A stretch of 64,000 bases of DNA from Bacillus taeanensis (GTDB lineage Bacteria > Bacillota > Bacilli > Bacillales > UBA6769), in assembly GCF_003318295.1 (NCBI RefSeq), contig NZ_QOCW01000020.1, positions 1-64,000 of the forward strand. The letters are read 5' to 3'. The position numbers and the translations under genes are program-made. Shown piece by piece: positions 1-8,653 of the stretch. Below the pieces are notes generated by a model, which worked only from the letters and a program-made list of their open reading frames with translations, searched no databases and was not told where the DNA came from. Position 1 is the stretch's first letter. Each line of letters begins with the position of its first letter.

Positions 1-33
1 TCCATGATCATTTGTAACTTGTAGTTGTTTCAT
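1..33 (-). CDS. 5' end of an unidentified gene running off the left edge
   Basis: Only the first 11 codons are in the window (MKQLQVTNDHG). The start is supported by an AAAGGAG ribosome binding site ending about 7 bases upstream of the ATG. Too short to assign a family. It points away from the Rrf2 gene, leaving about 220 bases of AT-rich spacer. Confidence 0.5.
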   Translation of the reverse strand, partial: MKQLQVTNDHG

Positions 34-212
34 TTGAACCGCTCCTTTGATTTTGTTTTCTTAGGAGCAGTATTGACGGTTTTGTATACAGTTTAAACGT
101 GATGAAAAATCAAAGTGAACTTATATAGAAAAATTTTGTTAAATAAGTTTTACTTTTTAAAAGTAGATTAACGAACTATTAGATTAGTTTGTAAAAGAAA
201 GGATTTGCATGA

Positions 213-248
213 CGAAAAAGACATTCTTTTTTCAAGATTGTCTTTATC
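213..248 (-). terminator. probable terminator of the Rrf2 gene
   Basis: On the minus strand an AAAGACA / TGTCTTT hairpin is followed by a short T run. It lies just past the stop codon of the Rrf2-family regulator. The stem is weak, so confidence is moderate. Confidence 0.45.
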
Positions 249-256
249 TTCGTTTC

Positions 257-691
257 TTATTTTAAATTTTCTTTTTCAACAATATCCTTCACAATATCTT
301 CAATCGTTACATTTCCTAGTACCTTTTCCATTGCTAATTGAGCTGCTGCTAATACAGGGTTAATCGAATCTTGTATGTTTCTGCCGACAGGACAATCAGG
401 GTGCGGGTTTTCATGCACATTAAACAATTCTTTTTCCTGAACAACATCAACCGCCTTATAAACGTCAAGCAATGTGATAGAAGAGAGGTCCTTTGCTAGT
501 TTTGCTCCTGCAATACCGGGTTTTACTTCGATTAACCCTGCTTTTTTCAGCATCCCCATAATCTTTCTAATTAAGGTTGGGTTCGTGTTTACACTTCCTG
601 CTAAAAATTCTGATGAGCTTACCCCATCTTTATTTAATTCAATAAGAGCTAATATATGAATACCAACGGAAAATCGGCTGCTGATCGACAT
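257..691 (-). CDS. Rrf2-family transcriptional regulator (YwnA-like)
   Basis: A 144-residue winged-helix DNA-binding protein of the Rrf2 family. The N-terminal half has the typical regulator helix-turn-helix (FSVGIHILALIEL, then NPTLIRKIMGMLKKAGLI) followed by a wing with GIAGAKLAKD. The C-terminal half has one conserved-looking Cys (PDCPVG) but not the three-Cys iron-sulfur cluster of IscR or NsrR, so it is more likely a YwnA-type redox or metabolite sensor. The ATG at 691 is chosen because AGGTGA sits about 6 bases upstream; a GTG three codons earlier would overlap that site. It is divergent from the oxidoreductase at 887, and a palindrome lies in that gene's promoter, so local control of the neighbour is the likely job. 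Confidence 0.85.
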   Translation of the reverse strand: MSISSRFSVGIHILALIELNKDGVSSSEFLAGSVNTNPTLIRKIMGMLKKAGLIEVKPGIAGAKLAKDLSSITLLDVYKAVDVVQEKELFNVHENPHPDCPVGRNIQDSINPVLAAAQLAMEKVLGNVTIEDIVKDIVEKENLK

Positions 692-772
692 ATCATTCAC
701 CTGCTTTATCTTTGATTACAACGTATTATACCGTAATCTTCGTGAAAAATAAAAAAGCTTTTATTCTATTTG

Positions 773-830
773 TTGACAAAACAACAAGAAGTATCTATTA
801 TTAATACAAGTATTCAAAATAAATACATGT
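773..830 (+). promoter_or_regulatory. sigma-A promoter with candidate Rrf2 operator
   Basis: A -35 TTGACA (773-778), 17-base spacer and -10 TATTAT (796-801) match the sigma-A consensus closely. Immediately downstream an imperfect palindrome (ACAAGTATT, 7 bases, AATACATGT; 806-830) covers the predicted start of transcription. A repressor bound there would block the oxidoreductase gene at 887. The divergent Rrf2-type protein is the natural candidate; this is inferred, not shown. Confidence 0.65.
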
Positions 831-886
831 TAAGTGTGGATGTGTGATTAAAAAGATACAAAAAATAGTATTGGAGGAATAGATCA

Positions 887-1759
887 ATGAAAATGTTAGT
901 TACAGGAGCTACAGGGAAATTAGGAACGAAAATTGTAGAGACGTTATTAAAAACGGTATCAGCCGATCAGTTGGCTGTTAGTGTTCGTAACCCGGAGAAA
1001 GCGAAAGGCTTACAAGATCGTGGGGTAGATGTTCGCCACGGCGATTTTGATTCTCCGGAAACATTGGATGCTGCTTTTGAGGGTATTGACAGGCTTTTAA
1101 TTATTTCTGCAGATGGTGACAATGAAACGAGAATTCGTCAGCATACAAATGCGGTGGCGGCGGCTGAGCGTGCAGGGGTTCAATTTATTGCATATACGAG
1201 TATCGCAAACGCAAAGGAAAGTAACAACTTCCTTGCTCCAACGCATAAGGCAACAGAAGAAGCGATTGAAAAAACAGGTATTCCTTATTCGTTCTTACGC
1301 AATAACTGGTATTTGGAGAATGAAATTTCAAGCATTCAAGGTGTTCTGGCAGGAGCGCCTTGGGTAACATCGGCTGAAAACGGCAAAGTAGGCTGGGCTC
1401 TGCAGCAGGATTATGCAGAAGCTGCAGCAGTGGTACTATCTGGTAACGACCACGAAAACACAATTTACGAGCTTTCTGGAAAGTTATTAACGCAGAACGA
1501 ATTTGCAGCTGCACTTGGCTTTGTATTAGGAAAAGAAGTAGCTGTACAGCATGTTGATGATGAAGATTATGCGGACATTATGAAAGGTGCCGGTGTACCA
1601 GATTTCTTAATTCCATTTCTTGTTAATATCCAAAAAGACATCCGAGAAGGGACACTGGAAATTGAAAGCAATGACTTTGAGAAACTTCTTGGGCGTCCAG
1701 CTGTATCAGTTAGTGAGGGATTAGCTCAAATCGTTAAGAGTATCTCTGAAACAGCATAA
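887..1759 (+). CDS. NmrA-like NAD(P)-binding oxidoreductase (NAD(P)H:quinone reductase-like)
   Basis: A 290-residue atypical short-chain dehydrogenase of the NmrA/QorB group. The Rossmann glycine motif GATGKLG is at residues 7-13. The family's YxxxK catalytic pair is not evident, as in NmrA and QorB-type proteins, which bind NAD(P)H and reduce quinones or sense redox state. Start ATG has TTGGAGG 9 bases upstream. It is a single-gene transcript with its own terminator, divergent from an Rrf2 regulator, an arrangement seen for quinone or electrophile-stress genes in Bacillus. The substrate is not predictable from sequence. Confidence 0.8.
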   Translation: MKMLVTGATGKLGTKIVETLLKTVSADQLAVSVRNPEKAKGLQDRGVDVRHGDFDSPETLDAAFEGIDRLLIISADGDNETRIRQHTNAVAAAERAGVQFIAYTSIANAKESNNFLAPTHKATEEAIEKTGIPYSFLRNNWYLENEISSIQGVLAGAPWVTSAENGKVGWALQQDYAEAAAVVLSGNDHENTIYELSGKLLTQNEFAAALGFVLGKEVAVQHVDDEDYADIMKGAGVPDFLIPFLVNIQKDIREGTLEIESNDFEKLLGRPAVSVSEGLAQIVKSISETA

Positions 1760-1772
1760 GTAAATTTAAATT

Positions 1773-1811
1773 AAAAACCGACCTTTTTCCATTAGAAAGG
1801 TCGGTTTTTTC
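1773..1811 (+). terminator. rho-independent terminator of the NmrA-like gene
   Basis: AAAACCGACCTTT / AAAGGTCGGTTTT hairpin followed by a T run, 14 bases after the stop codon. Confidence 0.9.
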
Positions 1812-1848
1812 ATATAAGAATCATTTTTTAAAGGGAAAACGAAAGACC

Positions 1849-2055
1849 ATGGGTTCATGTATCGCAAAAAAGAACAAACGATGTCTAAGAAAAACAGCTG
1901 ATGTAAACAAATCAATATTGCAGTCGGAAATCAAACTAGAAAGGTATGAAGTGAAGTCATCAATGGCAATCATCGAATCGAAAAATCATTTCGTGACAAT
2001 CTCCCATATACAGGAGAGATTAGCTCAATATTCAATTATTAATAGAATAACTTAG
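1849..2055 (+). CDS. small hypothetical protein (68 aa)
   Basis: A basic 68-residue reading frame with no recognised domain. The upstream AAGGGAAAACGAAAG is a weak ribosome binding site. In favour of expression, a plus-strand terminator hairpin begins directly at its stop codon and no other plus-strand gene needs it. It could equally be the remnant of a larger gene or a small RNA. Confidence 0.3.
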   Translation: MGSCIAKKNKRCLRKTADVNKSILQSEIKLERYEVKSSMAIIESKNHFVTISHIQERLAQYSIINRIT

Positions 2056-2082
2056 AACAGGGATCCTTCTGTTCTTTTTTGT
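2054..2082 (+). terminator. plus-strand terminator
   Basis: AGAACAG / CTGTTCT stem with an 8-base loop followed by TTTTTT. It fits a plus-strand transcript ending here; on the minus strand there is no T run, so it does not serve the exonuclease operon. Confidence 0.7.
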
Positions 2083-2121
2083 TCATTTTATTGTTTTGTA
2101 CCATTTCATTCACCAGGTTAT

Positions 2122-2850
2122 TTACATTTGTGCTACACGTTCATACACTTCACGTAAGTTTGTAAATCCTAATGTTTGAATTTCTTTTACGTAATAGCAC
2201 CAAAGCTCGGCTGTCATTTTTGCATCTCCTAAAGCATGATGACGATCTTTCACTTCAATTCCGCATTTTGTACAGCAATCTTCTAACTGAAAAGTTTTTA
2301 AATCCGGATCAACAACTCTCATTAAAAATGATGTATCAATAATTCGATGATCAAAGTTTGTGCGCATTAAACGCCACGCTGCATGCTGCATAAAAGCTTG
2401 TTCATGTTTCGCATGATGGGCAACGAGTGTATGCTCTTTTATAAATTGATAAAAATTTGTAAGCACTTTTGAAAAAGGGGGAGCCGTTCTTAACTCTTCT
2501 TCCTTAATTCCAGTTAATGATGCAATATTTGGTGATAGGACTGCGTTTGATTGTACTAACGAATAAAAGGTGTCATCTTCTATTTTCTCACCTGTTACTT
2601 TCACTGCCCCAATTGATAAAATAGTATCGCCTTTTTGAGGATAAAACCCTGTTGTTTCAAGGTCAAAGACAACGACCTTCAAATCCTTTAGAGGAAGATC
2701 TAAAGGATTTTTCACTTTAATTTCTTTTTGCAGCTGCCTTAACAGCGAAATATGATGTGGATTGGAGGGATCTTGAATGGATGTATACATACTTGAAGTT
2801 ACCTTATCAGACAGCTGCTTTATAAATTGAATCATTTGATTCATAAGCAT
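2122..2850 (-). CDS. DEDDh-type 3'-5' exonuclease domain protein
   Basis: A 242-residue DnaQ-like exonuclease. Exo I is DLETTG with D63 and E65; Exo III is HHALGDA with H204 and D209. The Exo II Asp is replaced: where the family has HNAxFD the protein has HHAKHE, so E150 sits at the metal-ligand position. About 55 residues of helical N-terminal extension precede the catalytic domain. It starts 3 bases after the DUF294 gene stops and has AAGGGTG upstream of ATG, so it is co-translated with it. In other bacteria DUF294 and this exonuclease are often fused or adjacent. It acts on nucleic acid or nucleotides; the true substrate is unknown. Confidence 0.8.
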   Translation of the reverse strand: MLMNQMIQFIKQLSDKVTSSMYTSIQDPSNPHHISLLRQLQKEIKVKNPLDLPLKDLKVVVFDLETTGFYPQKGDTILSIGAVKVTGEKIEDDTFYSLVQSNAVLSPNIASLTGIKEEELRTAPPFSKVLTNFYQFIKEHTLVAHHAKHEQAFMQHAAWRLMRTNFDHRIIDTSFLMRVVDPDLKTFQLEDCCTKCGIEVKDRHHALGDAKMTAELWCYYVKEIQTLGFTNLREVYERVAQM

Positions 2851-2853
2851 TTG

Positions 2854-3834
2854 TTAACACCCTTTTTCTATTACTCTTTTGGTGTAGTTGTAAAGCTGAA
2901 TTCCTTTTTTCAAAATCTCTTTCAGCTCTTTTTTATGCTCCTTAGTAAGCGTATTGATCTTAACATAATGAACAGCATCGTAATTATCATGCTTTCCCTG
3001 GACGAGCCGAAATTGTAATAACTTCAAAAATTCTTTTCGATAATCTTCACGCGCGGATACACTTATATTACTTTCTGATAACGAATCAAGCCTTGATAAA
3101 GTAGAAGTATTTATGATCGTTTCTTTTAAGGCAAGAAGTCTTACTGCATTCACATAAGGAAAAAAAGCTGTTTTTTTAAAATTTATATTACCCGTATGAA
3201 TGCCGTGTCTTTCAACAAGAAATTGGCCGAACGCCCCAATACCTTTTTTTACGCGCATCGTATTATTTAACATTCTTTTTAATAAGTGTGGTGATTTCTC
3301 TATTTGAAGGTAAATGTATTGTTTTAATTCCTTAATATATTCATCACTGCCAACTAATCCTCGTGCATCAATAAAAATCAATAAGTACCGAATAGATTCC
3401 CAGCTTTCTTGTTTCATCCATTTTTCAAGCTGTATTTTCCAACTTTCGAATGACTGGCACCATAATGGATTTGATGCCATCACATTGCCGTCACAAAATT
3501 CATATCCAACATGATAAAGTCCATTTGAAATTTCTTTTCCGAGCTTAAGAAAGTAGTCCTTTGCTTCATCGCTATTGCTTTCATAGACAATGCCATGATC
3601 TTGGTCACTCCACAGTGCTTGTTCAAACCGACCTGCGCTGCCGACTAGGAAGAAAGAAAAAGAAGAGGGAGGAGGACCCCACTCTTTTTTCAGCTTCTGC
3701 AACGCGATTTGAACGACTTTATCCATGAAGCGATCATGAAGTTTATTAAGTGTAAAATGATCGTTTGCAGCAGCATTTATTGTTTGTTTTCTCAGCTTTC
3801 GTAAATGTTCATAATGCTTAAAAGTATCTCCCAC
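2854..3834 (-). CDS. DUF294 nucleotidyltransferase-like protein (GlnD-type fold)
   Basis: A 326-residue member of the DUF294/DUF294_C family. The nucleotidyltransferase signature is visible as GSAGR followed eight residues later by DQD, the acidic pair that binds metal in the GlnD-like polymerase-beta superfamily. No CBS or cyclic-nucleotide domain is attached, unlike many relatives. The GTG at 3834 is preferred since AAGGGAG lies 9 bases upstream; an in-frame ATG at 3855 has no ribosome binding site. The gene sits 37 bases after amt and 3 bases before the exonuclease. The family's reaction is unproven; similarity to GlnD, which uridylylates PII, makes a nitrogen-status role plausible next to an ammonium channel. 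Confidence 0.8.
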   Translation of the reverse strand: MGDTFKHYEHLRKLRKQTINAAANDHFTLNKLHDRFMDKVVQIALQKLKKEWGPPPSSFSFFLVGSAGRFEQALWSDQDHGIVYESNSDEAKDYFLKLGKEISNGLYHVGYEFCDGNVMASNPLWCQSFESWKIQLEKWMKQESWESIRYLLIFIDARGLVGSDEYIKELKQYIYLQIEKSPHLLKRMLNNTMRVKKGIGAFGQFLVERHGIHTGNINFKKTAFFPYVNAVRLLALKETIINTSTLSRLDSLSESNISVSAREDYRKEFLKLLQFRLVQGKHDNYDAVHYVKINTLTKEHKKELKEILKKGIQLYNYTKRVIEKGC

Positions 3835-3871
3835 ATTAACAGTCTCCCTTATCATTAAACCGGTTAGCTAT

Positions 3872-5161
3872 TCACTTGTATTTTGGGTTTTCATCTCCGT
3901 GTCGTTTTGACTGCTCCCTTTGTTGTAACAATTCTGGGTACCCATAGCTGCCGTGCTCGCTTAAATCAAGACCAATAATTTCTTCTTCTTCTGATACGCG
4001 CAGGCCATTTAAAACTTTCTTCATCATGAATAGAAGTACAAACGCTACAACAAATGAATAAACACCACATGCAGCGATTCCCATTGCCTGCACACCTAGT
4101 TGAGTGAAGCCGCCGCCGTAGAATAAGCCCGGTCGACCAACTGTTGCAAGCTCCGGCGTCGCAAAGAACCCTGTTGATAAGGTTCCCCAAACGCCTGCTG
4201 TTCCGTGAACAGATAACGCAAAGATTGGGTCATCAATTTTACGTTTTTCAAAAAAGCCCATACTGTAAAAGACGATAATTCCTGCAACAAACCCAATGAC
4301 AACAGCAGCCCACGTGTTTACAAATGCACAAGAAGCGGTAATCGCAACTAAACCTGCTAAGGCACCATTCAGCATTGTTGGAACATCCGCATTTCCTGTT
4401 ACCATCCATACTGCTAACAATGAGGCTACTGCTCCAGCACCTGCAGCTAAGTTTGTATTAAGTGCGACAAATCCGAAGAAGCCATCGTTAACTGATAGCG
4501 TACTGCCCGCATTAAATCCGAACCATCCTACCCATAACACAAGGACACCTAATGCAGTAAATACTTGGTTATGTCCTGCAATATTGTTTGGAGAACCATC
4601 TTCATTGTACTTACCAATACGAGGTTTTAAAAGAATCGTTGCTGCAAAAGCTCCCATCGCCCCTGTTAAGTGAACAACTGTTGAACCTGCAAAATCTTGT
4701 TTGCCATGATCACCTAACCAGCCGCCGCCCCAAATCCAATGGGCAATAACAGGATAAATCAAGATCGAGAATAAGACCGCAAAAATAATATAAGCGGATA
4801 ATTTAGCGCGTTCTGCGAATCCGCCAAATGCAATGGTTAAGGAAATACCTGCAAACGCAAGCTGAAATAAGAAGAAAACTGCTCCAGAAAGGCCTAACCC
4901 TTCAATGTCATAACCTGAATAGAAAAAATCCGTTAATCCAAAAAAGGCATTTCCCTCACCAAAGATTAACCCATATCCGACTGCCCAGAAGACTAATGAG
5001 GAAATGCCGAACGTGAAGATTGTTTTACCAGCAATATGGCCGGCATTTTTCATTCGCGTTGATCCGGCTTCAAGTAGAATGAAGCCACCTAACATTAATA
5101 TAACAAGAGCAGCTGCCAGCATTACCCAAATACTATTCATTAAGAATAAGGGATCCATCAT
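3872..5161 (-). CDS. amt: ammonium transporter (Amt/NrgA family)
   Basis: A 429-residue polytopic membrane protein of the Amt/MEP/Rh family with about 11 membrane segments. The two pore histidines are visible in VHLTGAMG (about residue 164) and LSVHGTAG (about residue 319). It conducts NH4+/NH3 into the cell. An in-frame GTG at 5176 overlaps the AAAGGAG ribosome binding site, so the ATG at 5161 (or the next codon) is the true start. B. subtilis pairs this gene with glnK (nrgB); here no PII gene follows and a DUF294 protein takes its place. No convincing TnrA or GlnR box was seen upstream. Confidence 0.92.
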   Translation of the reverse strand: MMDPLFLMNSIWVMLAAALVILMLGGFILLEAGSTRMKNAGHIAGKTIFTFGISSLVFWAVGYGLIFGEGNAFFGLTDFFYSGYDIEGLGLSGAVFFLFQLAFAGISLTIAFGGFAERAKLSAYIIFAVLFSILIYPVIAHWIWGGGWLGDHGKQDFAGSTVVHLTGAMGAFAATILLKPRIGKYNEDGSPNNIAGHNQVFTALGVLVLWVGWFGFNAGSTLSVNDGFFGFVALNTNLAAGAGAVASLLAVWMVTGNADVPTMLNGALAGLVAITASCAFVNTWAAVVIGFVAGIIVFYSMGFFEKRKIDDPIFALSVHGTAGVWGTLSTGFFATPELATVGRPGLFYGGGFTQLGVQAMGIAACGVYSFVVAFVLLFMMKKVLNGLRVSEEEEIIGLDLSEHGSYGYPELLQQREQSKRHGDENPKYK

Positions 5162-5571
5162 AACTTCTCCTTTCACTTTTCCAGAACAACAATCAGAAAC
5201 CTTCTCGGATTATGTAAAATGATTTGATCACTGATGTATGTTATGTTTTTGCACGATATGAATATATAACGGCGATTATGTACTATTATCTTGCGTATTT
5301 TACTTCTTGAATTATTCATAAATTACTTTCCTCTATAAATTAAAATTTCCAACTATAAATAGCAGTATTTTTTTGAAATAAGACTGCTATTAGCGTGATT
5401 TTACATCTTTACATGTAAAAGAGAAGTGATTTTTATTCGTTTTATGTTCACGAAACAAAAAGAGTTACATTTATACTTATACAAAAAAGCGAGCCGCTTC
5501 TCTATGAAGCGGCTCGCTTTCTGAATTAAATCCTTCATAAAATACAAATGATATGTTTGGTGATAATCTTT
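5162..5571. other. intergenic region between MATE and amt genes
   Basis: This holds the amt leader and the terminator of the gene to its right. An 8-bp inverted repeat (ATAGCAGT / ACTGCTAT, 16-base loop, 5359-5390) is the only other structured element seen and may be an operator for amt. No reading frame of note. Confidence 0.4.
5483..5520 (-). terminator. terminator of the MATE gene
   Basis: AGCGAGCCGCTTC / GAAGCGGCTCGCT stem with a 5-base loop. On the minus strand it is followed by TTTTTT, so it ends the transcript coming from the MATE gene. Confidence 0.9.
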
Positions 5572-6876
5572 TTAAGCTTGTAACAGTTTTTTGTTTAATC
5601 TAGGAGTATATATGACTAGGAATCCAGATCGTCCAAGCGTGTAGACGATAAAGGCAAACCATAGACCATGATTATGCCAGATAGGGGTTATGGTAATTTG
5701 TATAATGATATAGACAATCATTGCGTAAATCATGGAGTTTCGAACTGGGGCAATTTCAGTTGCGCCTGTAAAAACACCGTAAATCACAAGACCAAAACAA
5801 GCAGCAAACGGATAGGCGATGAGCCATGCTCCATACTTCGTTGAAAGTTCAATAACACTTGGTAGATCTGTAAAAATTCCAATAATTTGTTTTTGAAATA
5901 ATCCGTATACACAAGCGACGATAAAAGCTGTGATCACCGACCACTGCCGTGATAAAGTAAGCGTCTTTTTATATAATTTTTCATCATTTGAGCCTATCGC
6001 TTTACCAACGAGAATACTGGAGGCGTTCGCGAATCCGCCAAATAAATAAGCCATGATGTAATGAATTTGAAATAATACGGCATTTGCAGCTAGAAATTCT
6101 GTACCAAATGAAGCCCCTTTTGCGGTAAACATATTAATAACGACTAATAAACTAATTGTTCGAATAAACAAATCTTTATTAACATGAAACATCTTTTTCA
6201 TAGATTGTGTATCGATTAGTGCTTGAATAGATGGCAGTTTCCATTGAAACGGTGATACTTTTACAATAAGAAGCAACCCTAATACGAACGCTGTTAGTTC
6301 AGCAATCAAAGTGGCTGCTGCAACCCCTTTTACGGCAAAAGAAAAAACATGAACAAAAAGAACAGCTAATATCATGTTCAACACATTCATAAACACTTGT
6401 AAGTATAGCGATTCTTTAATTTTAGCCATCCCCATTAACCAGCCAAGAATTACATAGTTCATCAATGTAAATGGTGCTCCCCATATCCGAATTCGAAAAT
6501 ATTCAACTGCAAACTTACTAACATCAGATTCAGGTGCAATTAATGTGAGAGCAGCATATTCAATTGGCCATTGTAAGAGAATGAAACATATGCCTACAAT
6601 GAAAGCTAATAAAAAAGGGCGGGATAAAGCAAATATACTTTGCGTTGGGTCACTTGCTCCGCTAGCTTGTGCGGCAAAAGCAGATGTGCTGACCCGTAAA
6701 AAACCGAAGACCCAATACAAAGTGTTAAAAATAAGAGCGCCAACTGCCACGCCTCCAATGTAAGCAGGATCGGGAAGCTGTCCGACAACAGCTGTATCTA
6801 CAGCGCCTAATAAGGGCGTTGTCAAGGTAGAGATCGTTAACGGGATTGCTAAAGCAAGATAAGCGCGGTGATTCAT
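5572..6876 (-). CDS. MATE family efflux transporter (DinF-like)
   Basis: A 434-residue protein with about 12 hydrophobic segments and the MATE N-terminal pattern PLTISTLTTPLLGAVDTAVVG, typical of the DinF branch. These are Na+ or H+ antiporters that export drugs or small metabolites. ATG has AAGGAG 9 bases upstream. It follows the metal/peptide importer on the same strand with a gap of 80 bases and no obvious terminator, so read-through from that operon is possible. A link to metallophore export would be attractive but nothing in the protein demonstrates it. Confidence 0.88.
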   Translation of the reverse strand: MNHRAYLALAIPLTISTLTTPLLGAVDTAVVGQLPDPAYIGGVAVGALIFNTLYWVFGFLRVSTSAFAAQASGASDPTQSIFALSRPFLLAFIVGICFILLQWPIEYAALTLIAPESDVSKFAVEYFRIRIWGAPFTLMNYVILGWLMGMAKIKESLYLQVFMNVLNMILAVLFVHVFSFAVKGVAAATLIAELTAFVLGLLLIVKVSPFQWKLPSIQALIDTQSMKKMFHVNKDLFIRTISLLVVINMFTAKGASFGTEFLAANAVLFQIHYIMAYLFGGFANASSILVGKAIGSNDEKLYKKTLTLSRQWSVITAFIVACVYGLFQKQIIGIFTDLPSVIELSTKYGAWLIAYPFAACFGLVIYGVFTGATEIAPVRNSMIYAMIVYIIIQITITPIWHNHGLWFAFIVYTLGRSGFLVIYTPRLNKKLLQA

Positions 6877-6956
6877 CTGATTCGTCTCCTTCTATAATAA
6901 TAGACCCGATTATTTGAATAAAATCGGGGCTTTCGAATGAACGTAACTATTTTTTA

Positions 6957-7778
6957 TTAAGGAGTGCTTACCTTTGTTCGAATCGAACGAAAACGCGGGT
7001 GCTCGGCAAGTATGGAACCTCTCAATTCTTTTACTACAGGATGCTCTGAATTGAAAAACTGATCCTTTGACTCATAAAGCTCCACTAATTTACCTTTTTC
7101 TAGTACACCTAACGTATCGCTGATGGTATAGGCAGCTTTAATATCATGTGTGATAAAAAGATAGGAGAGCCCGAAGTCTTCTTTAAGCTCTTTTAGTAAT
7201 TGTAAAATAAGCGTTTGCGTTACCATATCTAAACTGCTGACAGATTCGTCTAAGACGATCAGCTTTGGTTTTAGTGAAATGGCTCTTGCAATATTGATTC
7301 TCTGCAGTTGGCCACCGCTAAATTGATGCGGATATTTTTTTAAGTCCTTTTCACTCAGTCCAACTCTTTCCAACAATTCAATAATCGTTCGTTTTTGTTC
7401 AGAGGCTGTTAGCTTTTCATAGTTTTCCAGCGGCTCTGCAATAATCTGTTCGGTTGTCATCCGAGGATTGACCGATGAGTAGGAATCCTGAAAGACAGCT
7501 TGAAGATCACGGCGGATTTTTTGGCGGGTATGCTTATCAGCTGTATAAATATTATGCCCTTGAAAGAGAATTTGTCCATATTGTGGGCGTGCCAACCCGA
7601 GAATCACTTTTCCTAACGTACTTTTACCAGCTCCGCTCGTACCGAGAAGCCCTAAGCACGTTCCTTCCTCAATAGAAAGGGAAATATCAGAAAGTACTTT
7701 TTTAGAACGGTCTTTCCATTTGAAAAGTTTTTGCGAGTCATAGCTATGAGTTACTTCTTTTACTTGTAATAAACTCAT
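6957..7778 (-). CDS. nickel/peptide ABC importer ATP-binding protein (NikE/OppF-type)
   Basis: A 273-residue ATPase of the Opp/Nik family. Walker A is GTSGAGKST (46-54), the signature is FSGGQLQRINIARAI and Walker B is KLIVLDESVSSLD. It powers uptake through the two permeases of the same operon. GAGGAG lies upstream of the ATG. It is the last of five importer genes, 32 bases after NikD. The order A-B-C-D-E matches nickel importers and the staphylopine (Cnt) importer. Confidence 0.88.
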   Translation of the reverse strand: MSLLQVKEVTHSYDSQKLFKWKDRSKKVLSDISLSIEEGTCLGLLGTSGAGKSTLGKVILGLARPQYGQILFQGHNIYTADKHTRQKIRRDLQAVFQDSYSSVNPRMTTEQIIAEPLENYEKLTASEQKRTIIELLERVGLSEKDLKKYPHQFSGGQLQRINIARAISLKPKLIVLDESVSSLDMVTQTLILQLLKELKEDFGLSYLFITHDIKAAYTISDTLGVLEKGKLVELYESKDQFFNSEHPVVKELRGSILAEHPRFRSIRTKVSTP

Positions 7779-7810
7779 TTATTCACTCCTCATAAAATGT
7801 CTATCTTAAG

Positions 7811-8647
7811 TCAAGCCAGATGGGTAAAAGATTGATTTACATGTAAGAGCGGGCGTGCATGTAACAGTTTCTTTGTATACTCATGCTTTGGTTCATCAAA
7901 TAATTGAAACACATCTGCTTTTTCTACGATTCTGCCATTCTGCATAACAGCTACTTCATCTGCCATTTCAGAAATCACACCAAGATCATGGGAGATTAAT
8001 AAAATCGCTGAACCATATTGCGAGCGAACTTTATCTAAGTGGCGCAGCACCTGCTTTTGGTTCTTTACATCGAGTGCGGTTGTTGGTTCATCAGCAATAA
8101 TAACAGCAGGGTGTAAGCATGCTGCAATAGCGATCATCACCCTTTGGAGCATACCGCCGCTCAATTGAAAAGGATAGGATTTTAAAAGTTCTTTCGGGTT
8201 TGGCAGGTTTACATCATGCATCGCCTCAACGGCAAGCTCTGCTGCTTGTTTTTTATTATAGTGCGTATGTGAGCGAATCGTTTCAATAAATTGATGCCCA
8301 ATCGTAAACACAGGTGTAAAAGCATTCATTGGATTTTGCATAATAAAAGCGATATCCTTGCCGCGGATTGTGCGCATTTCTTTCTCTTCTAAACCGTTCA
8401 ACTCACGTCCTTGCACTGTAATACTGCCTTTAATAGTCGTTGTCTTCCGGTCAAGGAGCTGAAGAATGGACATACTTGTAACGGTTTTACCACAGCCGCT
8501 TTCCCCAACGAGACCAAGTATTTTCCCGCGCTGTAGTTCAAAATTTATATTATGAACAAGAGGGGCAGCACCATTGTTTGTTTTTACCTGTACATGTAAA
8601 TCTTTAACTTGTAACACAGTTGATTGTTCTGTTCCCAATATTCTCAT
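7811..8647 (-). CDS. nickel/peptide ABC importer ATP-binding protein (NikD/OppD-type)
   Basis: A 278-residue ATPase with Walker A GESGCGKT (48-55), signature LSGGMLQRVMIAIA and Walker B VIIADEPTTALDV. It forms the heterodimeric motor with the neighbouring NikE-type protein. The start is uncertain: the AAAAAGGA site touches the ATG at 8647, whereas a TTG at 8638 has better spacing. Only 6 bases separate it from the permease upstream. Confidence 0.88.
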   Translation of the reverse strand: MRILGTEQSTVLQVKDLHVQVKTNNGAAPLVHNINFELQRGKILGLVGESGCGKTVTSMSILQLLDRKTTTIKGSITVQGRELNGLEEKEMRTIRGKDIAFIMQNPMNAFTPVFTIGHQFIETIRSHTHYNKKQAAELAVEAMHDVNLPNPKELLKSYPFQLSGGMLQRVMIAIAACLHPAVIIADEPTTALDVKNQKQVLRHLDKVRSQYGSAILLISHDLGVISEMADEVAVMQNGRIVEKADVFQLFDEPKHEYTKKLLHARPLLHVNQSFTHLA

Positions 8648-8653
8648 TCCTTT

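Noticed and set aside
5177-5480. TnrA box (TGTNA-7-TNACA) ahead of amt
   Set aside because: Several partial matches but none with both half-sites complete.
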